Assembly: GCF_013155375.1 (NCBI RefSeq)
Contig: NZ_JABJQY010000002.1
Location: 2,108,001-2,172,000 of the forward strand
Source: Nocardioides sp. zg-1308
Lineage (GTDB): Bacteria > Actinomycetota > Actinomycetes > Propionibacteriales > Nocardioidaceae
Direction: 5' to 3'
DNA length: 64,000 bases
Shown: one piece after another, positions 55,505-64,000 of the stretch
How positions within the stretch are numbered: position 1 is the stretch's first letter
How the letters are laid out: each line of letters opens with the position of its first letter
Notes under the pieces: generated by a model
Told to the model about the DNA's origin: nothing
Seen by the model: only the letters and a program-made list of their open reading frames with translations
The model's database searches: none
Translations under genes and position numbers: made by a program

Positions 55505-57660
55505 GCATTCCCGACAACTTCGCCGAGGTGCCCCTCGCGGGCCGTGCGTCGACCGGCGCGTCGCCCGGCGACCAGCAGCCCTGGACGAGCCCCGAGGGGA
55601 TCGACATCCTGCCGGTCTACGGGCCCGAGCACCTCGAGGGCCTCGACGGGCTGGACACGTGGCCCGGGCTGGCGCCCTTCCTGCGAGGTCCCTACCCGAC
55701 GATGTACACGACGCAGCCGTGGACGATCCGGCAGTACGCCGGGTTCTCCACCGCCGAGGAGTCCAACGCGTTCTACCGGCGCAACCTCGCGGCGGGCCAG
55801 AAGGGCCTGAGCGTCGCCTTCGACCTCGCCACCCACCGCGGCTACGACTCCGACCACCCGCGGGTGCGCGGCGACGTCGGGATGGCCGGCGTGGCCATCG
55901 ACTCGATCTACGACACCCGCACCCTCTTCGACGGCATCCCGCTCGACGAGATGTCGGTGTCGATGACGATGAACGGCGCGGTGCTGCCGGTGCTCGCGCT
56001 CTACATCGCCGCGGCGGAGGAGCAGGGGGTCGCGCCGGAGCAGCTGGCCGGGACCATCCAGAACGACATCCTCAAGGAGTTCATGGTCCGCAACACCTAC
56101 ATCTACCCGCCGGCGCCGAGCATGCGGATCATCAGCGACATCTTCGCCTACACCTCGCAGCGGATGCCGCGCTTCAACTCCATCTCGATCTCCGGCTACC
56201 ACATCCAGGAGGCCGGGGCGACGGCCGACCTGGAGCTGGCCTACACCCTCGCCGACGGCGTGGAGTACATCCGTGCCGGCCTCGGGACCGGCATGACGAT
56301 CGACCAGTTCGCGCCGCGGCTGTCGTTCTTCTGGGCGATCGGGATGAACTTCTTCATGGAGGTCGCCAAGATGCGCGCGGCCCGGGCCCTGTGGGCGCGG
56401 CTCGTCGACGACTTCGAGCCGCAGAACCCGAAGTCGCGCTCATTGCGCACCCACAGCCAGACGTCGGGCTGGTCCCTGACCGCGCAGGACGTCTTCAACA
56501 ACGTCGGGCGCACCTGCATCGAGGCGATGGCCGCCACGCAGGGCCACACGCAGTCGCTGCACACCAACGCCCTCGACGAGGCGATCGCGCTGCCGACCGA
56601 CTTCTCCGCGCGCATCGCCCGCAACACCCAGCTCCTGCTGCAGCAGGAGTCGGGCACCACGCAGGTCATCGACCCGTGGGCCGGCTCCTACTACGTCGAG
56701 AAGCTCACCCACGACCTCGCCGAGCGGGCGTGGGCCCACATCCTCGAGGCCGAGCGCGCCGGTGGCATGGCGGCCGCGATCGAGCAGGGCATCCCCAAGA
56801 TGCGCATCGAGGAGGCGGCCGCGCGCACCCAGGCGCGCATCGACTCCGGCGCCCAGAAGGTCATCGGCGTCAACACCTTCCGGCTCCCGGTCGAGGACCG
56901 GCTCGACGTCCTGCGCGTCGACAACGACGACGTCTACCGCCAGCAGGTGGCCAAGCTGGAGCGGCTGCGGGCCGAGCGCGACGACGACGACGTACGCCGG
57001 GCGCTGGACGCGCTGACCGCGTCGGCCGAGCGCGGACCGGTCGGCGGCGGGTCCCTCGAGGGCAACCTGCTCGCGCTCGCCGTCGACGCGGCGCGCGCGA
57101 AGGCCACGGTGGGGGAGATCTCCGACGCGCTGGAGAAGGTCTACGGCCGCCACCAGGCCGTGATCCGTACGATCAGCGGCGTGTACCGCGACGAGGCAGG
57201 CACCGCAGCCGGCTCCCGGGTCGCCGAGGTGCTCGCCGCGACCGAGGAGTTCGAGGTCGAGGAGGGGCGGCGCCCGCGCATCCTCGTCGCGAAGATGGGC
57301 CAGGACGGCCACGACCGCGGCCAGAAGGTGGTCGTCACGGCCTTCGCCGACCTCGGCTTCGACGTCGACGTGGGGCCGCTGTTCTCCACGCCGGAGGAGG
57401 TCGCGCAGCAGGCGGTGGACGCCGACGTCCACATCGTCGGGGTGTCCTCGCTGGCGGCCGGCCACCTCACGCTGCTGCCGGCGCTCAAGCAGGCGCTCGC
57501 GGACCAGGGCCGCCCGGACGTCATGATCGTCATCGGCGGCGTGATCCCGCCCGACGACGTCGAGACCCTGAAGGAGATGGGCGCCGCCGCGGTGTTCCTG
57601 CCCGGGACCGTGATCGCCGAGTCCGCGCTCGACCTGCTGGCCCGGCTGCGCTCCGCGTGA
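55501..57660 (+). CDS. mutB: Methylmalonyl-CoA mutase large (alpha) subunit, B12-binding
   Basis: The 719-residue catalytic subunit. The barrel has '[24 protein letters not shown]', '[21 protein letters not shown]' and '[21 protein letters not shown]' with substrate-binding Tyr, Arg and His. The C-terminal cobalamin domain has the base-off/His-on loop with His604 ('[12 protein letters not shown]'), then '[10 protein letters not shown]' and '[12 protein letters not shown]'. It is coupled to mutA upstream and followed by meaB. Confidence 0.97.
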   Translation: MSIPDNFAEVPLAGRASTGASPGDQQPWTSPEGIDILPVYGPEHLEGLDGLDTWPGLAPFLRGPYPTMYTTQPWTIRQYAGFSTAEESNAFYRRNLAAGQKGLSVAFDLATHRGYDSDHPRVRGDVGMAGVAIDSIYDTRTLFDGIPLDEMSVSMTMNGAVLPVLALYIAAAEEQGVAPEQLAGTIQNDILKEFMVRNTYIYPPAPSMRIISDIFAYTSQRMPRFNSISISGYHIQEAGATADLELAYTLADGVEYIRAGLGTGMTIDQFAPRLSFFWAIGMNFFMEVAKMRAARALWARLVDDFEPQNPKSRSLRTHSQTSGWSLTAQDVFNNVGRTCIEAMAATQGHTQSLHTNALDEAIALPTDFSARIARNTQLLLQQESGTTQVIDPWAGSYYVEKLTHDLAERAWAHILEAERAGGMAAAIEQGIPKMRIEEAAARTQARIDSGAQKVIGVNTFRLPVEDRLDVLRVDNDDVYRQQVAKLERLRAERDDDDVRRALDALTASAERGPVGGGSLEGNLLALAVDAARAKATVGEISDALEKVYGRHQAVIRTISGVYRDEAGTAAGSRVAEVLAATEEFEVEEGRRPRILVAKMGQDGHDRGQKVVVTAFADLGFDVDVGPLFSTPEEVAQQAVDADVHIVGVSSLAAGHLTLLPALKQALADQGRPDVMIVIGGVIPPDDVETLKEMGAAAVFLPGTVIAESALDLLARLRSA

Positions 57661-57667
57661 GGCCGTG

Positions 57668-58702
57668 ATGGCGCGGGCCGCCCGTCCCGTGGACGTCGCC
57701 GCGCTCGTGGACGGCGTGCGCGCCGGTCGGCGCGCGGACGTCGCTCGTGCGATCACGCTGGTGGAGTCCTCGCGCGGCGAGCACCGGGTCGCGGCCCGCG
57801 ACCTGCTGACCGCGCTCGCGCAGGTCGAGCGGCCGCCCGCGACGCGGGTCGGCATCTCCGGCGTGCCGGGCGTCGGCAAGTCCACCTTCATCGAGACCCT
57901 CGGCACCCGGCTCACCGCGGCCGGGCACCGGGTGGGCGTCCTCGCCGTGGACCCGTCGTCGGTGCGCACCGGCGGCTCGGTCCTGGGCGACAAGACCCGG
58001 ATGGCGACGCTGTCGGTCGACCCCCGCGCGTTCATCAGGCCCTCCCCGTCGGCCGGCACCCTCGGCGGCGTCGCCCGCGCGACCGTCCAGGCGATGCTGG
58101 TGCTCGAGGCGGCGGGCCACGACGTCGTGCTGGTCGAGACCGTCGGCGTCGGGCAGTCGGAGGTGACGGTCGCCGGGATGGTCGACACGTTCCTCTTCCT
58201 CACCATCGCGCGCACCGGCGACCAGCTGCAGGGCATCAAGAAGGGCATCCTCGAGATCGCCGACGTCGTCGCGGTCAACAAGGCCGACGCGGCGGGCGGC
58301 GACGACCACGAGGGGGAGGCGCGGGTCGCCGCGCGCGAGCTCGCCGGCGCCCTGCGCCTGGTGCGCGGCCACGCCGAGTGGGCGCCGCCGGTCGTGACCT
58401 GCTCGGGGCTGACCGGCACCGGTGTCGACGACGTGTGGCAGCGCGTGGGAGCCCACCGCGACCACCTCGGCGAGGACGGGCTGGCCCGCAAGCGCGCGGG
58501 GCAGCAGCTCGACTTCACCTGGGCGCTCGTGCGCGACGAGCTCGACCAGCGGCTGCGGTCGTCGCCGGAGGTCGCCGCGGTGCGCGACGACGTACGCCGT
58601 GCCGTGCTGTCGGGGGAGCTCCCGGCACCCCTGGCCGCCGACCGGATCCTGGCCGCTTATGACCATCGCCCGCACGGGTGGGACGGACCAACTAACCTGT
58701 GA
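57668..58702 (+). CDS. meaB: MeaB-family GTPase, methylmalonyl-CoA mutase chaperone
   Basis: A 344-residue G3E GTPase that loads and protects the cobalamin of the mutase. The P-loop is 'GISGVPGVGKST' (Lys71), followed by 'VLAVDPSSVRTGGSVLGDKTRM', 'DVVLVETVGVGQSE' (Walker B) and the NKxD base-recognition motif in 'VVAVNKADAAGG'. It starts seven bases after mutB; a GTG one codon upstream is possible. Its end overlaps the promoter of the amidohydrolase. Confidence 0.94.
   Translation: MARAARPVDVAALVDGVRAGRRADVARAITLVESSRGEHRVAARDLLTALAQVERPPATRVGISGVPGVGKSTFIETLGTRLTAAGHRVGVLAVDPSSVRTGGSVLGDKTRMATLSVDPRAFIRPSPSAGTLGGVARATVQAMLVLEAAGHDVVLVETVGVGQSEVTVAGMVDTFLFLTIARTGDQLQGIKKGILEIADVVAVNKADAAGGDDHEGEARVAARELAGALRLVRGHAEWAPPVVTCSGLTGTGVDDVWQRVGAHRDHLGEDGLARKRAGQQLDFTWALVRDELDQRLRSSPEVAAVRDDVRRAVLSGELPAPLAADRILAAYDHRPHGWDGPTNL
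58693..58698 (+). promoter_or_regulatory. TAACCT -10 element of the amidohydrolase gene
   Basis: TAACCT, inside the last codons of meaB, ends nine bases before the ATG at 58708. This matches the leaderless spacing elsewhere in the window. Confidence 0.4.
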
Positions 58703-58707
58703 GGGTC

Positions 58708-59901
58708 ATGCCAACCGCTGTCCCCGCCACATCCGTCATCGCCGAGGTCGTCGACAAGCACGCCGACGACCTCGTCGCCTTCCGTCGCGACCTCCACGCG
58801 CACCCCGAGCTCAGCTGGGCCGAGAGCCGCACCTCGGACCTCGTCGTGTCCGCTCTCGAGGACGCCGGCTGGACCACGAGCCGCCCCGAGGGCGGGGGTG
58901 TGCTCGCCGAGGTCGGGCACGGGGGACCGCTGGTGGCGCTGCGGGCCGACCTGGACGCCCTGCCGGTCGACGACCTCATCTCCGACCCGTGGCGGAGCAC
59001 CAACCCGGGGGTCGCGCACGCCTGCGGGCACGACGTCCACACCGCCGGCCTGGTGGGCGCGGGGCTCGCGCTCGCCGAGGTCGCGACGCGCGGCCTGCTG
59101 CCCGGGCGCGTACGACTGCTCTTCCAGCCCGCCGAGGAGGTCATGCCCGGTGGGGCGCTGCACCTCATCTCGGCCGGCGCGCTCGAAGGCGTCAGCCACG
59201 TCTTCGGCCTGCACTGCGACCCCAGCCTCGACGTGGGACGGATCGGCCTGCGGGAGGGGCCGCTCACCGGCGCCGCCGACGCGCTGACCGTCCGGCTCAT
59301 CGGCAAGGGCGGCCACACCTCGCGGCCCCACCTCACCGAGGACCTCACCTTCGCGCTCGGCAAGGTCATCACCGAGCTGCCCGCCATCCTCAGCCGTCGC
59401 CTCGACCCCCGCGCCGGGGTCAGCGTCGTGTGGGGCATGGTGCGCGCCGGCTCGGCCCACAACGTCATCCCGCACGGCGGCACGGTCGCCGGCACCGTGC
59501 GGATGCTCGACGCGGTCGCCTGGGCAGACGCCGAGCACCTCATCCGCCAGCTGATCAGCGCGATCGTCGCCCCCTACAGCGTGACCGCCGAGGTGACCTA
59601 CCAGCGCGGCGTCCCGCCGGTGGTCAACCACGAGGTCTCCACCGCCCTGCTCGGCGAGGCCCTCGAGCGCGTGCTGGGCCCGCACGGTCACGTCTCCACC
59701 GCGCAGAGCCTCGGCGGCGAGGACTTCGGCTGGTACCTCGACTCCGTCCCGGGCGCGATGGCGCGCCTCGGCACCCGCTCGCCCGGAGGGCCGACCTACG
59801 ACCTCCACCAGGGCAACCTGCGCATCGACGAGGGCGCCACGTGCATCGCCTCGCGGGTGCTGGCCGAGGCCGCGGTGACGGCGCTCTCAGCCGGTCGCTG
59901 A
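58708..59901 (+). CDS. M20D-family amidohydrolase/peptidase
   Basis: A 397-residue metal-dependent amidohydrolase of the N-acyl-amino-acid/hippurate type. It has '[15 protein letters not shown]', '[12 protein letters not shown]', the metal Cys-His segment '[17 protein letters not shown]', '[14 protein letters not shown]' (catalytic Glu) and a dimerisation lid from ~'[17 protein letters not shown]'. Substrates may be N-acyl amino acids. A GTG at 58699 overlaps the meaB stop and would add three residues. The ATG is used because it fits the TAACCT hexamer. The end overlaps the convergent kinase gene by 15 bases. Confidence 0.9.
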   Translation: MPTAVPATSVIAEVVDKHADDLVAFRRDLHAHPELSWAESRTSDLVVSALEDAGWTTSRPEGGGVLAEVGHGGPLVALRADLDALPVDDLISDPWRSTNPGVAHACGHDVHTAGLVGAGLALAEVATRGLLPGRVRLLFQPAEEVMPGGALHLISAGALEGVSHVFGLHCDPSLDVGRIGLREGPLTGAADALTVRLIGKGGHTSRPHLTEDLTFALGKVITELPAILSRRLDPRAGVSVVWGMVRAGSAHNVIPHGGTVAGTVRMLDAVAWADAEHLIRQLISAIVAPYSVTAEVTYQRGVPPVVNHEVSTALLGEALERVLGPHGHVSTAQSLGGEDFGWYLDSVPGAMARLGTRSPGGPTYDLHQGNLRIDEGATCIASRVLAEAAVTALSAGR

Positions 59902-61095
59902 CGGCACGTCGCCGTCCTCGGTGCCGTCCTCGGTGACCCTCGCCAGCGGGACGCCGAAGGTGAACGTGCTCCCGACGCCCGGCGTGGACCGCACGTCGAG
60001 CCGACCGCCCAGCAGGTCGGCGAGGGCGCGGCAGATGGCCAAGCCCAGACCCACCCCCCGGTGCTCGCGGGCAGCGTGGGGGTCGACCTGGGTGAAGGGC
60101 TCGAACAACGCCTGCAGGTGGTCCTCGGCGATGCCGATGCCGGTGTCGGCGACCTCGAAGCGCACCCAGGTGTCGGCGGTGCACTCCTCCTCGTCCGGGC
60201 ACGGTGCGCCGCTGCGGGCCTCGACCCGCACCTCGACGCCGCCCCGGTCGGTGAACTTGAGCGCGTTCTGCACCAGGTTGGTCACCACCTGCACCACGCG
60301 GCGCCCGTCGCCGAACGCCGTCACGGGGACCGACTCGTCGACGGTGAGCGAGAACGTGAGGCCGCGGGCCTCGGCCAGGGGGACCGCCCACCCGGCGACG
60401 TCGTCGACGGCGGCGCGCAGCCCGAACACGCGGGGGTGCAGCACGTCCTGGTGCGCCTCGAGGCCGGAGTAGTCCAGCAGGTCGTTGACCAGGTGCATCA
60501 GCCGCTGGCCGGAGCGGTGCACCATCTGCACGTAGTGCTCCTGCTCCGCCCCCGGGTCGGCGTGCACCAGCAGCTCGGTGGCCCCGACGAGCGCCGCCAG
60601 GGGGGTGCGGACCTCGTGGCTGACGGTGGCGAGGAACAGGCTCTTGGCGGCGTTGGCCTCCTCGAGCTGGCGCACCAGCTCCTTCGCTGCCGTGACGTCC
60701 TCGGCGATGCCGTGCACGCCCACGACCTCGCCGCCGACCACGACGGGGATCATGGTGCACCGGATGTCGATGACCTCGCCGTCCGGCCGGAGCACGCGGG
60801 CCTCGGTGAGCTGGGGGATGCCGGTGAGGGTGTTGGCGAAGCTCTCGTCGATGAGGTGGACGTCGTCGGGGTGGATGACGTCGGAGTAGTGCGAGCGCCG
60901 CATCTGCTCCAGCGTCAGCCCGGTCATCGCGAGCGCGTGGCCGTTCGCGTCGGTGTAGTGGCCGCTGCGGTCCACCGAGTAGGCAGCGTGGGGGTGGTGG
61001 GTGAACATCGACGCGTAGCGCTCCGAGCCCTCGTCGGGTGCGCCCTCGGGCGACGTGCGCCCAGGGGCTGCGGGGCGGGGCCGGTCGTCGTGCAT
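59887..61095 (-). CDS. PAS-domain sensor histidine kinase, soluble
   Basis: A 402-residue kinase without membrane segments. A PAS domain (~23-136, '[21 protein letters not shown]') is followed by a HisKA helix with phospho-acceptor His160 ('[17 protein letters not shown]') and an HATPase domain with N box ('[12 protein letters not shown]'), G1 box ('VADTGIGIA') and G2 box ('RGVGLGLAI'). The signal is sensed in the cytoplasm by PAS, ligand unknown. No response regulator is adjacent, so it is an orphan here. A GGGAGGAA site precedes the ATG. Confidence 0.92.
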   Translation of the reverse strand: MHDDRPRPAAPGRTSPEGAPDEGSERYASMFTHHPHAAYSVDRSGHYTDANGHALAMTGLTLEQMRRSHYSDVIHPDDVHLIDESFANTLTGIPQLTEARVLRPDGEVIDIRCTMIPVVVGGEVVGVHGIAEDVTAAKELVRQLEEANAAKSLFLATVSHEVRTPLAALVGATELLVHADPGAEQEHYVQMVHRSGQRLMHLVNDLLDYSGLEAHQDVLHPRVFGLRAAVDDVAGWAVPLAEARGLTFSLTVDESVPVTAFGDGRRVVQVVTNLVQNALKFTDRGGVEVRVEARSGAPCPDEEECTADTWVRFEVADTGIGIAEDHLQALFEPFTQVDPHAAREHRGVGLGLAICRALADLLGGRLDVRSTPGVGSTFTFGVPLARVTEDGTEDGDVPSATG

Positions 61096-61222
61096 CGGGT
61101 TCCTCCCGGGTGCTGGTCGCGGTGAACGCCTCGGCCGGGCTCCGGCCGCCTTTTCAGTAGAGCACGAGAGCCGCCCGGGCGGTGACCGGACCCGGACATC
61201 CGCCGGCTGCGATGATCGCTCG

Positions 61223-62020
61223 ATGGGCGAGCCACGGGACCTGCGGACGACCTTCGACTCCGCTGCCGACACCTACCAGGAGGCGCGGCCCGACTATCCC
61301 ACCGAGCTGTACGACGCGCTCGTCGCCGCCGCCGGCCTGCACGAAGGCGACCGGCTGCTGGAGATCGGCTGCGCCACCGGCAAGGCGACGCTGCCCCTCG
61401 CGCGGCGTGGGTTCGCGATGACCTGCCTCGAACCGGGTCCGGCGCTCGCCGCCGCGGCGCGACGCAACCTGGCCGAGCTAGAGGAGGTCGACGTCGTCGA
61501 GACGGCCTTCGAGACCTACCGACCGGCGACGCCGCAGCGCTTCGACCTCGTCCTCGCCGCGACCGCCTGGCACTGGCTGGACCCGACGGTGCGCTACCGG
61601 CGGGCCTGGGAGCTGCTCGTGCCGGGCGGGCACCTGGCCTTCTGGAGCGCCACCCACGTCTTCCCCGACGGGGGTGACCCGTTCTTCGCCGAGATCCAAC
61701 CGGTCTACGACGAGATCGGGGAGGCGCTGCCCGGCGACGCGGTCCGTCCCCGGCCCGGCGGGCTGCCCGACCAGCGCGACGAGATCGACGGGACCGGACT
61801 CTTCGAGGTCGTCACCGTCCGCGAGGTCGACTGGGAGGTCACCTACGACGCCGAGGGGTACCTGCGCCTGCTCGACACCTTCTCCGGCCACATCGCGATG
61901 GCGCCCGCGAAGCGGGAGCACCTGTACGCCGAGGTCCGCCGCCGGCTCGCGAGCCGTCCCGACGGGCGCCTCGTGCGCGGCTGGGGCGCGGTGCTGCAGG
62001 TGGCCCGGCGCCGCGGCTGA
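61223..62020 (+). CDS. SAM-dependent class I methyltransferase
   Basis: A 265-residue methyltransferase with the SAM loop 'LLEIGCATGKATLPLARRG', the acidic ribose-binding position in 'MTCLEPGPALAA', and 'FDLVLAATAWHWLDPTVRYRRA' as motif IV ('HWLDP' is common in small-molecule and trans-aconitate-type methyltransferases). The acceptor is unknown. It is divergent from the PAS kinase and convergent with the ABC permease. A GATGAT hexamer six bases before the ATG may be its -10. Confidence 0.88.
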   Translation: MGEPRDLRTTFDSAADTYQEARPDYPTELYDALVAAAGLHEGDRLLEIGCATGKATLPLARRGFAMTCLEPGPALAAAARRNLAELEEVDVVETAFETYRPATPQRFDLVLAATAWHWLDPTVRYRRAWELLVPGGHLAFWSATHVFPDGGDPFFAEIQPVYDEIGEALPGDAVRPRPGGLPDQRDEIDGTGLFEVVTVREVDWEVTYDAEGYLRLLDTFSGHIAMAPAKREHLYAEVRRRLASRPDGRLVRGWGAVLQVARRRG

Positions 62021-62025
62021 CCCGC

Positions 62026-63330
62026 TCACTGTTGTCGGTAGGGCACTCCGTCCGCCGCGGGCGGCCGGGACCGGCCCACGAGGCCCGCCACCGCGAAGAT
62101 GGTGACGAGGTAGGGGAGCATCAGCATGAACTGGCTGGGGACCGGGGAGCCGATCGCCGACAGCACGCCCTGGAGGTTGGACGCGAAGCCGAAGAGCAGC
62201 GCGGCCAGGGTGGCCCGGATCGGGTCCCACTTGCCGAAGATGACCGCCGCCAGCGCGATGTAGCCCGCCCCGCCGGTCATCTCGCGGTTGAACTGGGAGA
62301 CCGAGACCAGGCTGTAGTAGGCGCCGCCCATGCCGGCGATCAGGCCCGCGAGCAGGATCGTGCGGTAGCGGGTGCGGTTGACCTTGATGCCGACCGTGTC
62401 GGCCGCCTTCGGGTGCTCGCCGACGGCACGGACCCGCAGGCCCCAGCGGGTGCGGTAGAGGGCGTACGCCACCAGCGCGACGACGACGTAGAGCACGTAG
62501 ACGAGCGGGGTCTGGCGGAACAGGATCGGGCCGATCAGCGGGATGTCGCCGAGGATCGGGATGGGCAGCCGCTGGAAGCGGTCGGGGGAGTTCAGCGTCT
62601 CGGCGTTGGGCGTGAGCACCTGGCGGAACATGAAGTTGGTCAGGCCGAGCACGAGCACGTTGAGCACCACGCCGACGATGACCTGGTCGACGAAGTAGGT
62701 GATCGCGAACAGGCCGAGGACGAGCGCGACCAGGGCGCCGGCCACCGCGGCGGCGACGAGGCCGGCCCACGGCGAGCCGGTCGTCGAGGCGGCGATCGCG
62801 GCGGCGAACGCGCCGAGGAGCAGCTGGCCCTCGATGGCGATGTTGACCACGCCGGCCCGCTCGCCGAGCACGCCACCGAGGGCGCCGAAGACCAGCGGGA
62901 TCGCCAGCGCCACGGCGCCGCCCAGCAGGCTCACCACGAGGATGGTGCCGTCGGCGGCGGCCCAGCTGAGGAAGCCGATCATCCACGCGACCGCGAAGGC
63001 GATCGGGATCCACAGCGGCTGCCGCGAGCGCGCCAGCATCCGGCGGAGGGCCTCGGCGGTGAGCGCGAGGCAGACCACCACCATCACCCACGCGGTCGGC
63101 CCGGACGGCACGACGATGTCGGGCAGCTGGACGAAGTCGCTGTCGACGGCGAGCTGGAACGTCGTGCTGCCGGAGTGGCTCGAGCGCAGCAGCACGACGG
63201 CGAGGAGCACCGTCAGCACGCCGAGGATGATCGGCAGCTTGCGGGCGCCGGCACCCCGGGTGGGGGTCACGGCCGTGTCGGGAGCCAGCCCACCGCTCTC
63301 GGGCACGGGCTGCTGGGTCGCGGTGCTCAC
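62026..63330 (-). CDS. ABC transporter permease, nucleoside/simple-sugar type (second subunit)
   Basis: A 434-residue inner-membrane permease of the BmpA-type nucleoside or sugar uptake family (BPD_transp_2). A ~30-residue polar start leads to about ten helices with 'LGGVLGERAGVVNIAIEGQLLLGAFAA', the signature segment of this group, and 'RTRWGLRVRAVGEHPKAADTVGI'. It carries an extra ~75-residue loop between helices 1 and 2 that shorter YufQ/NupQ-like permeases lack. It starts with GTG overlapping the first permease stop by four bases. Confidence 0.9.
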   Translation of the reverse strand: MSTATQQPVPESGGLAPDTAVTPTRGAGARKLPIILGVLTVLLAVVLLRSSHSGSTTFQLAVDSDFVQLPDIVVPSGPTAWVMVVVCLALTAEALRRMLARSRQPLWIPIAFAVAWMIGFLSWAAADGTILVVSLLGGAVALAIPLVFGALGGVLGERAGVVNIAIEGQLLLGAFAAAIAASTTGSPWAGLVAAAVAGALVALVLGLFAITYFVDQVIVGVVLNVLVLGLTNFMFRQVLTPNAETLNSPDRFQRLPIPILGDIPLIGPILFRQTPLVYVLYVVVALVAYALYRTRWGLRVRAVGEHPKAADTVGIKVNRTRYRTILLAGLIAGMGGAYYSLVSVSQFNREMTGGAGYIALAAVIFGKWDPIRATLAALLFGFASNLQGVLSAIGSPVPSQFMLMLPYLVTIFAVAGLVGRSRPPAADGVPYRQQ

Positions 63331-64000
63331 TTGGCCTCCTGGGCGGGGAGCCGGAAGATCGCGCGCACCAGCGGGGGTGCGGCGAGGAAGAGGACGATCA
63401 ACGATTGCACGACGAGCACCAGGTCGACCGAGATGTTCTCGGACGTCTGCATGGTGAAGCCGCCGGCCTTGAAGGCGCCGAACAGGATCCCCGCGGCGAG
63501 GATGCCCAGCGGACGGGAGCGGCCGAGCAGCGCCACGGTGATGGCGTCGAAGCCGATCGCCGCGTCGAGGTCGAGGGAGACGCCGCTCGTGACGGTGCCG
63601 AGCACCTGGTTGATGCCCGCCAGGCCCAGCAGCGAGCCGGCGACCATCATCACGACCGTGTAGGTCCGCCCGACGTTGATGCCGGACGCACGCGCGGCGT
63701 GCGGGTTCTCGCCGACGGCGCGCACCCGGTAGCCGAAGGTGGAGCGGTTGAGCACCCACCACACCACGGCGACCGCGACGAGCGCGATCACGAACCCGAG
63801 GTGCAGGTTGAACTGCTCGCCCAGCACGTCCGGCAGGACCGCCGACTGCTTCATCGGCGGCGACTTCGGGTTCACCGAGCCCGGCGTCTTGAGCAGCCAC
63901 TCCTTGGTGAGGGCGTAGAAGAGCAGGTAGTAGGCGACGTAGTTGAGCATGATCGTGACGATCACCTCGTGGGCACCCGTGCGGGCCTTGAGGAGGCCCG
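63327..64000 (-). CDS. ABC transporter permease, nucleoside/simple-sugar type (first subunit), partial
   Basis: The C-terminal 223 residues of a permease whose start lies beyond the right edge. The frame stays open to the end: the last visible codons read 'GLLKARTGAHEVIVTIMLN', the conserved cytoplasmic EAA-like segment of the YufP/NupP group. Further on it has 'RSTFGYRVRAVGENPHAARASGINVGR', nearly the same signature as in the partner permease. The pair should form the heterodimeric channel; the ATPase and the BmpA-like lipoprotein are probably upstream, outside the window. Confidence 0.9.
   Translation of the reverse strand, partial: GLLKARTGAHEVIVTIMLNYVAYYLLFYALTKEWLLKTPGSVNPKSPPMKQSAVLPDVLGEQFNLHLGFVIALVAVAVVWWVLNRSTFGYRVRAVGENPHAARASGINVGRTYTVVMMVAGSLLGLAGINQVLGTVTSGVSLDLDAAIGFDAITVALLGRSRPLGILAAGILFGAFKAGGFTMQTSENISVDLVLVVQSLIVLFLAAPPLVRAIFRLPAQEAK

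Overview
The window is a 64-kb piece of a high-GC actinobacterial chromosome. Gene content and order (DUF6350 and YibE/F proteins beside purN-purH-folD-DUF3017, monomeric isocitrate dehydrogenase, mycobacterial-type second succinate dehydrogenase, methylmalonyl-CoA mutase mutA-mutB-meaB, PspC two-component pair, AbiEi/DUF559-type nuclease) point to Nocardioides or a close relative in the Propionibacteriales. This is inferred from families and was not checked by a search. Coding density is very high, no gap between genes exceeds 300 bases, and I saw no rRNA, tRNA, CRISPR array, phage or transposase gene.

Layout. 0-5 kb: a truncated F420-type (LLM) oxidoreductase facing a Gmad2-LysM protein across a palindromic operator, a membrane protein, a YbaK deacylase, a glycerophosphodiesterase and a PspC/LiaF-like protein. 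5-7 kb: a PspC-fused histidine kinase and its LuxR-type regulator. 7-12 kb: amino-acid permease, universal stress protein, small membrane protein and PcrA helicase. 12-16.5 kb: M23 peptidase, photolyase and sucCD. 16.5-20 kb: a lipoprotein with an internally duplicated domain, preceded by an ECF-type promoter, beside a one-piece protein that joins sigma-like domains, one membrane segment and a large exported sensor region. 20-26 kb: DUF6350, YibE/F, purN, a ZTP riboswitch, purH, folD and DUF3017. 26-33 kb: mdh, a lipoprotein, an aquaporin with a long Gly/Pro/Gln tail, icd under a palindromic operator, an MFS exporter and a 52-residue orphan protein. 33-37.5 kb: an ECF sigma factor with its own ECF-type promoter and membrane partner, trpS, a 2H phosphoesterase and a YihY protein. 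37.5-38.8 kb: a DUF559-like nuclease bracketed by two pairs of 52-bp hairpin repeats. 38.8-46 kb: two complete succinate dehydrogenases, divergent. 46-49 kb: a BCCT carrier, a coupled substrate-binding lipoprotein and Hsp20. 49-53.6 kb: a large PHP/DUF3604 protein and a sulfotransferase. 53.7-60 kb: mutA-mutB-meaB and an M20 amidohydrolase. 60-64 kb: a PAS histidine kinase, a methyltransferase and two nucleoside/sugar-type ABC permeases, the second running off the end.

How it works together. Much of the window is central carbon metabolism: mdh, icd, sucCD and two SDH complexes cover the TCA cycle, and methylmalonyl-CoA mutase feeds propionyl units in as succinyl-CoA. purN, purH and folD form a one-carbon/purine block whose purH carries a ZTP sensor, which reports folate shortage. 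Many genes, metabolic and accessory, have a TANNNT -10 hexamer 6-9 bases before the start codon, so leaderless mRNAs look common. The parts least explained by known biology are the repeat-bracketed nuclease (37.5-38.8 kb), the sigma-sensor fusion with its duplicated lipoprotein (16.7-19.9 kb), the tandem hairpins after pcrA, the BCCT carrier coupled to a binding protein, and the 52-residue orphan protein.
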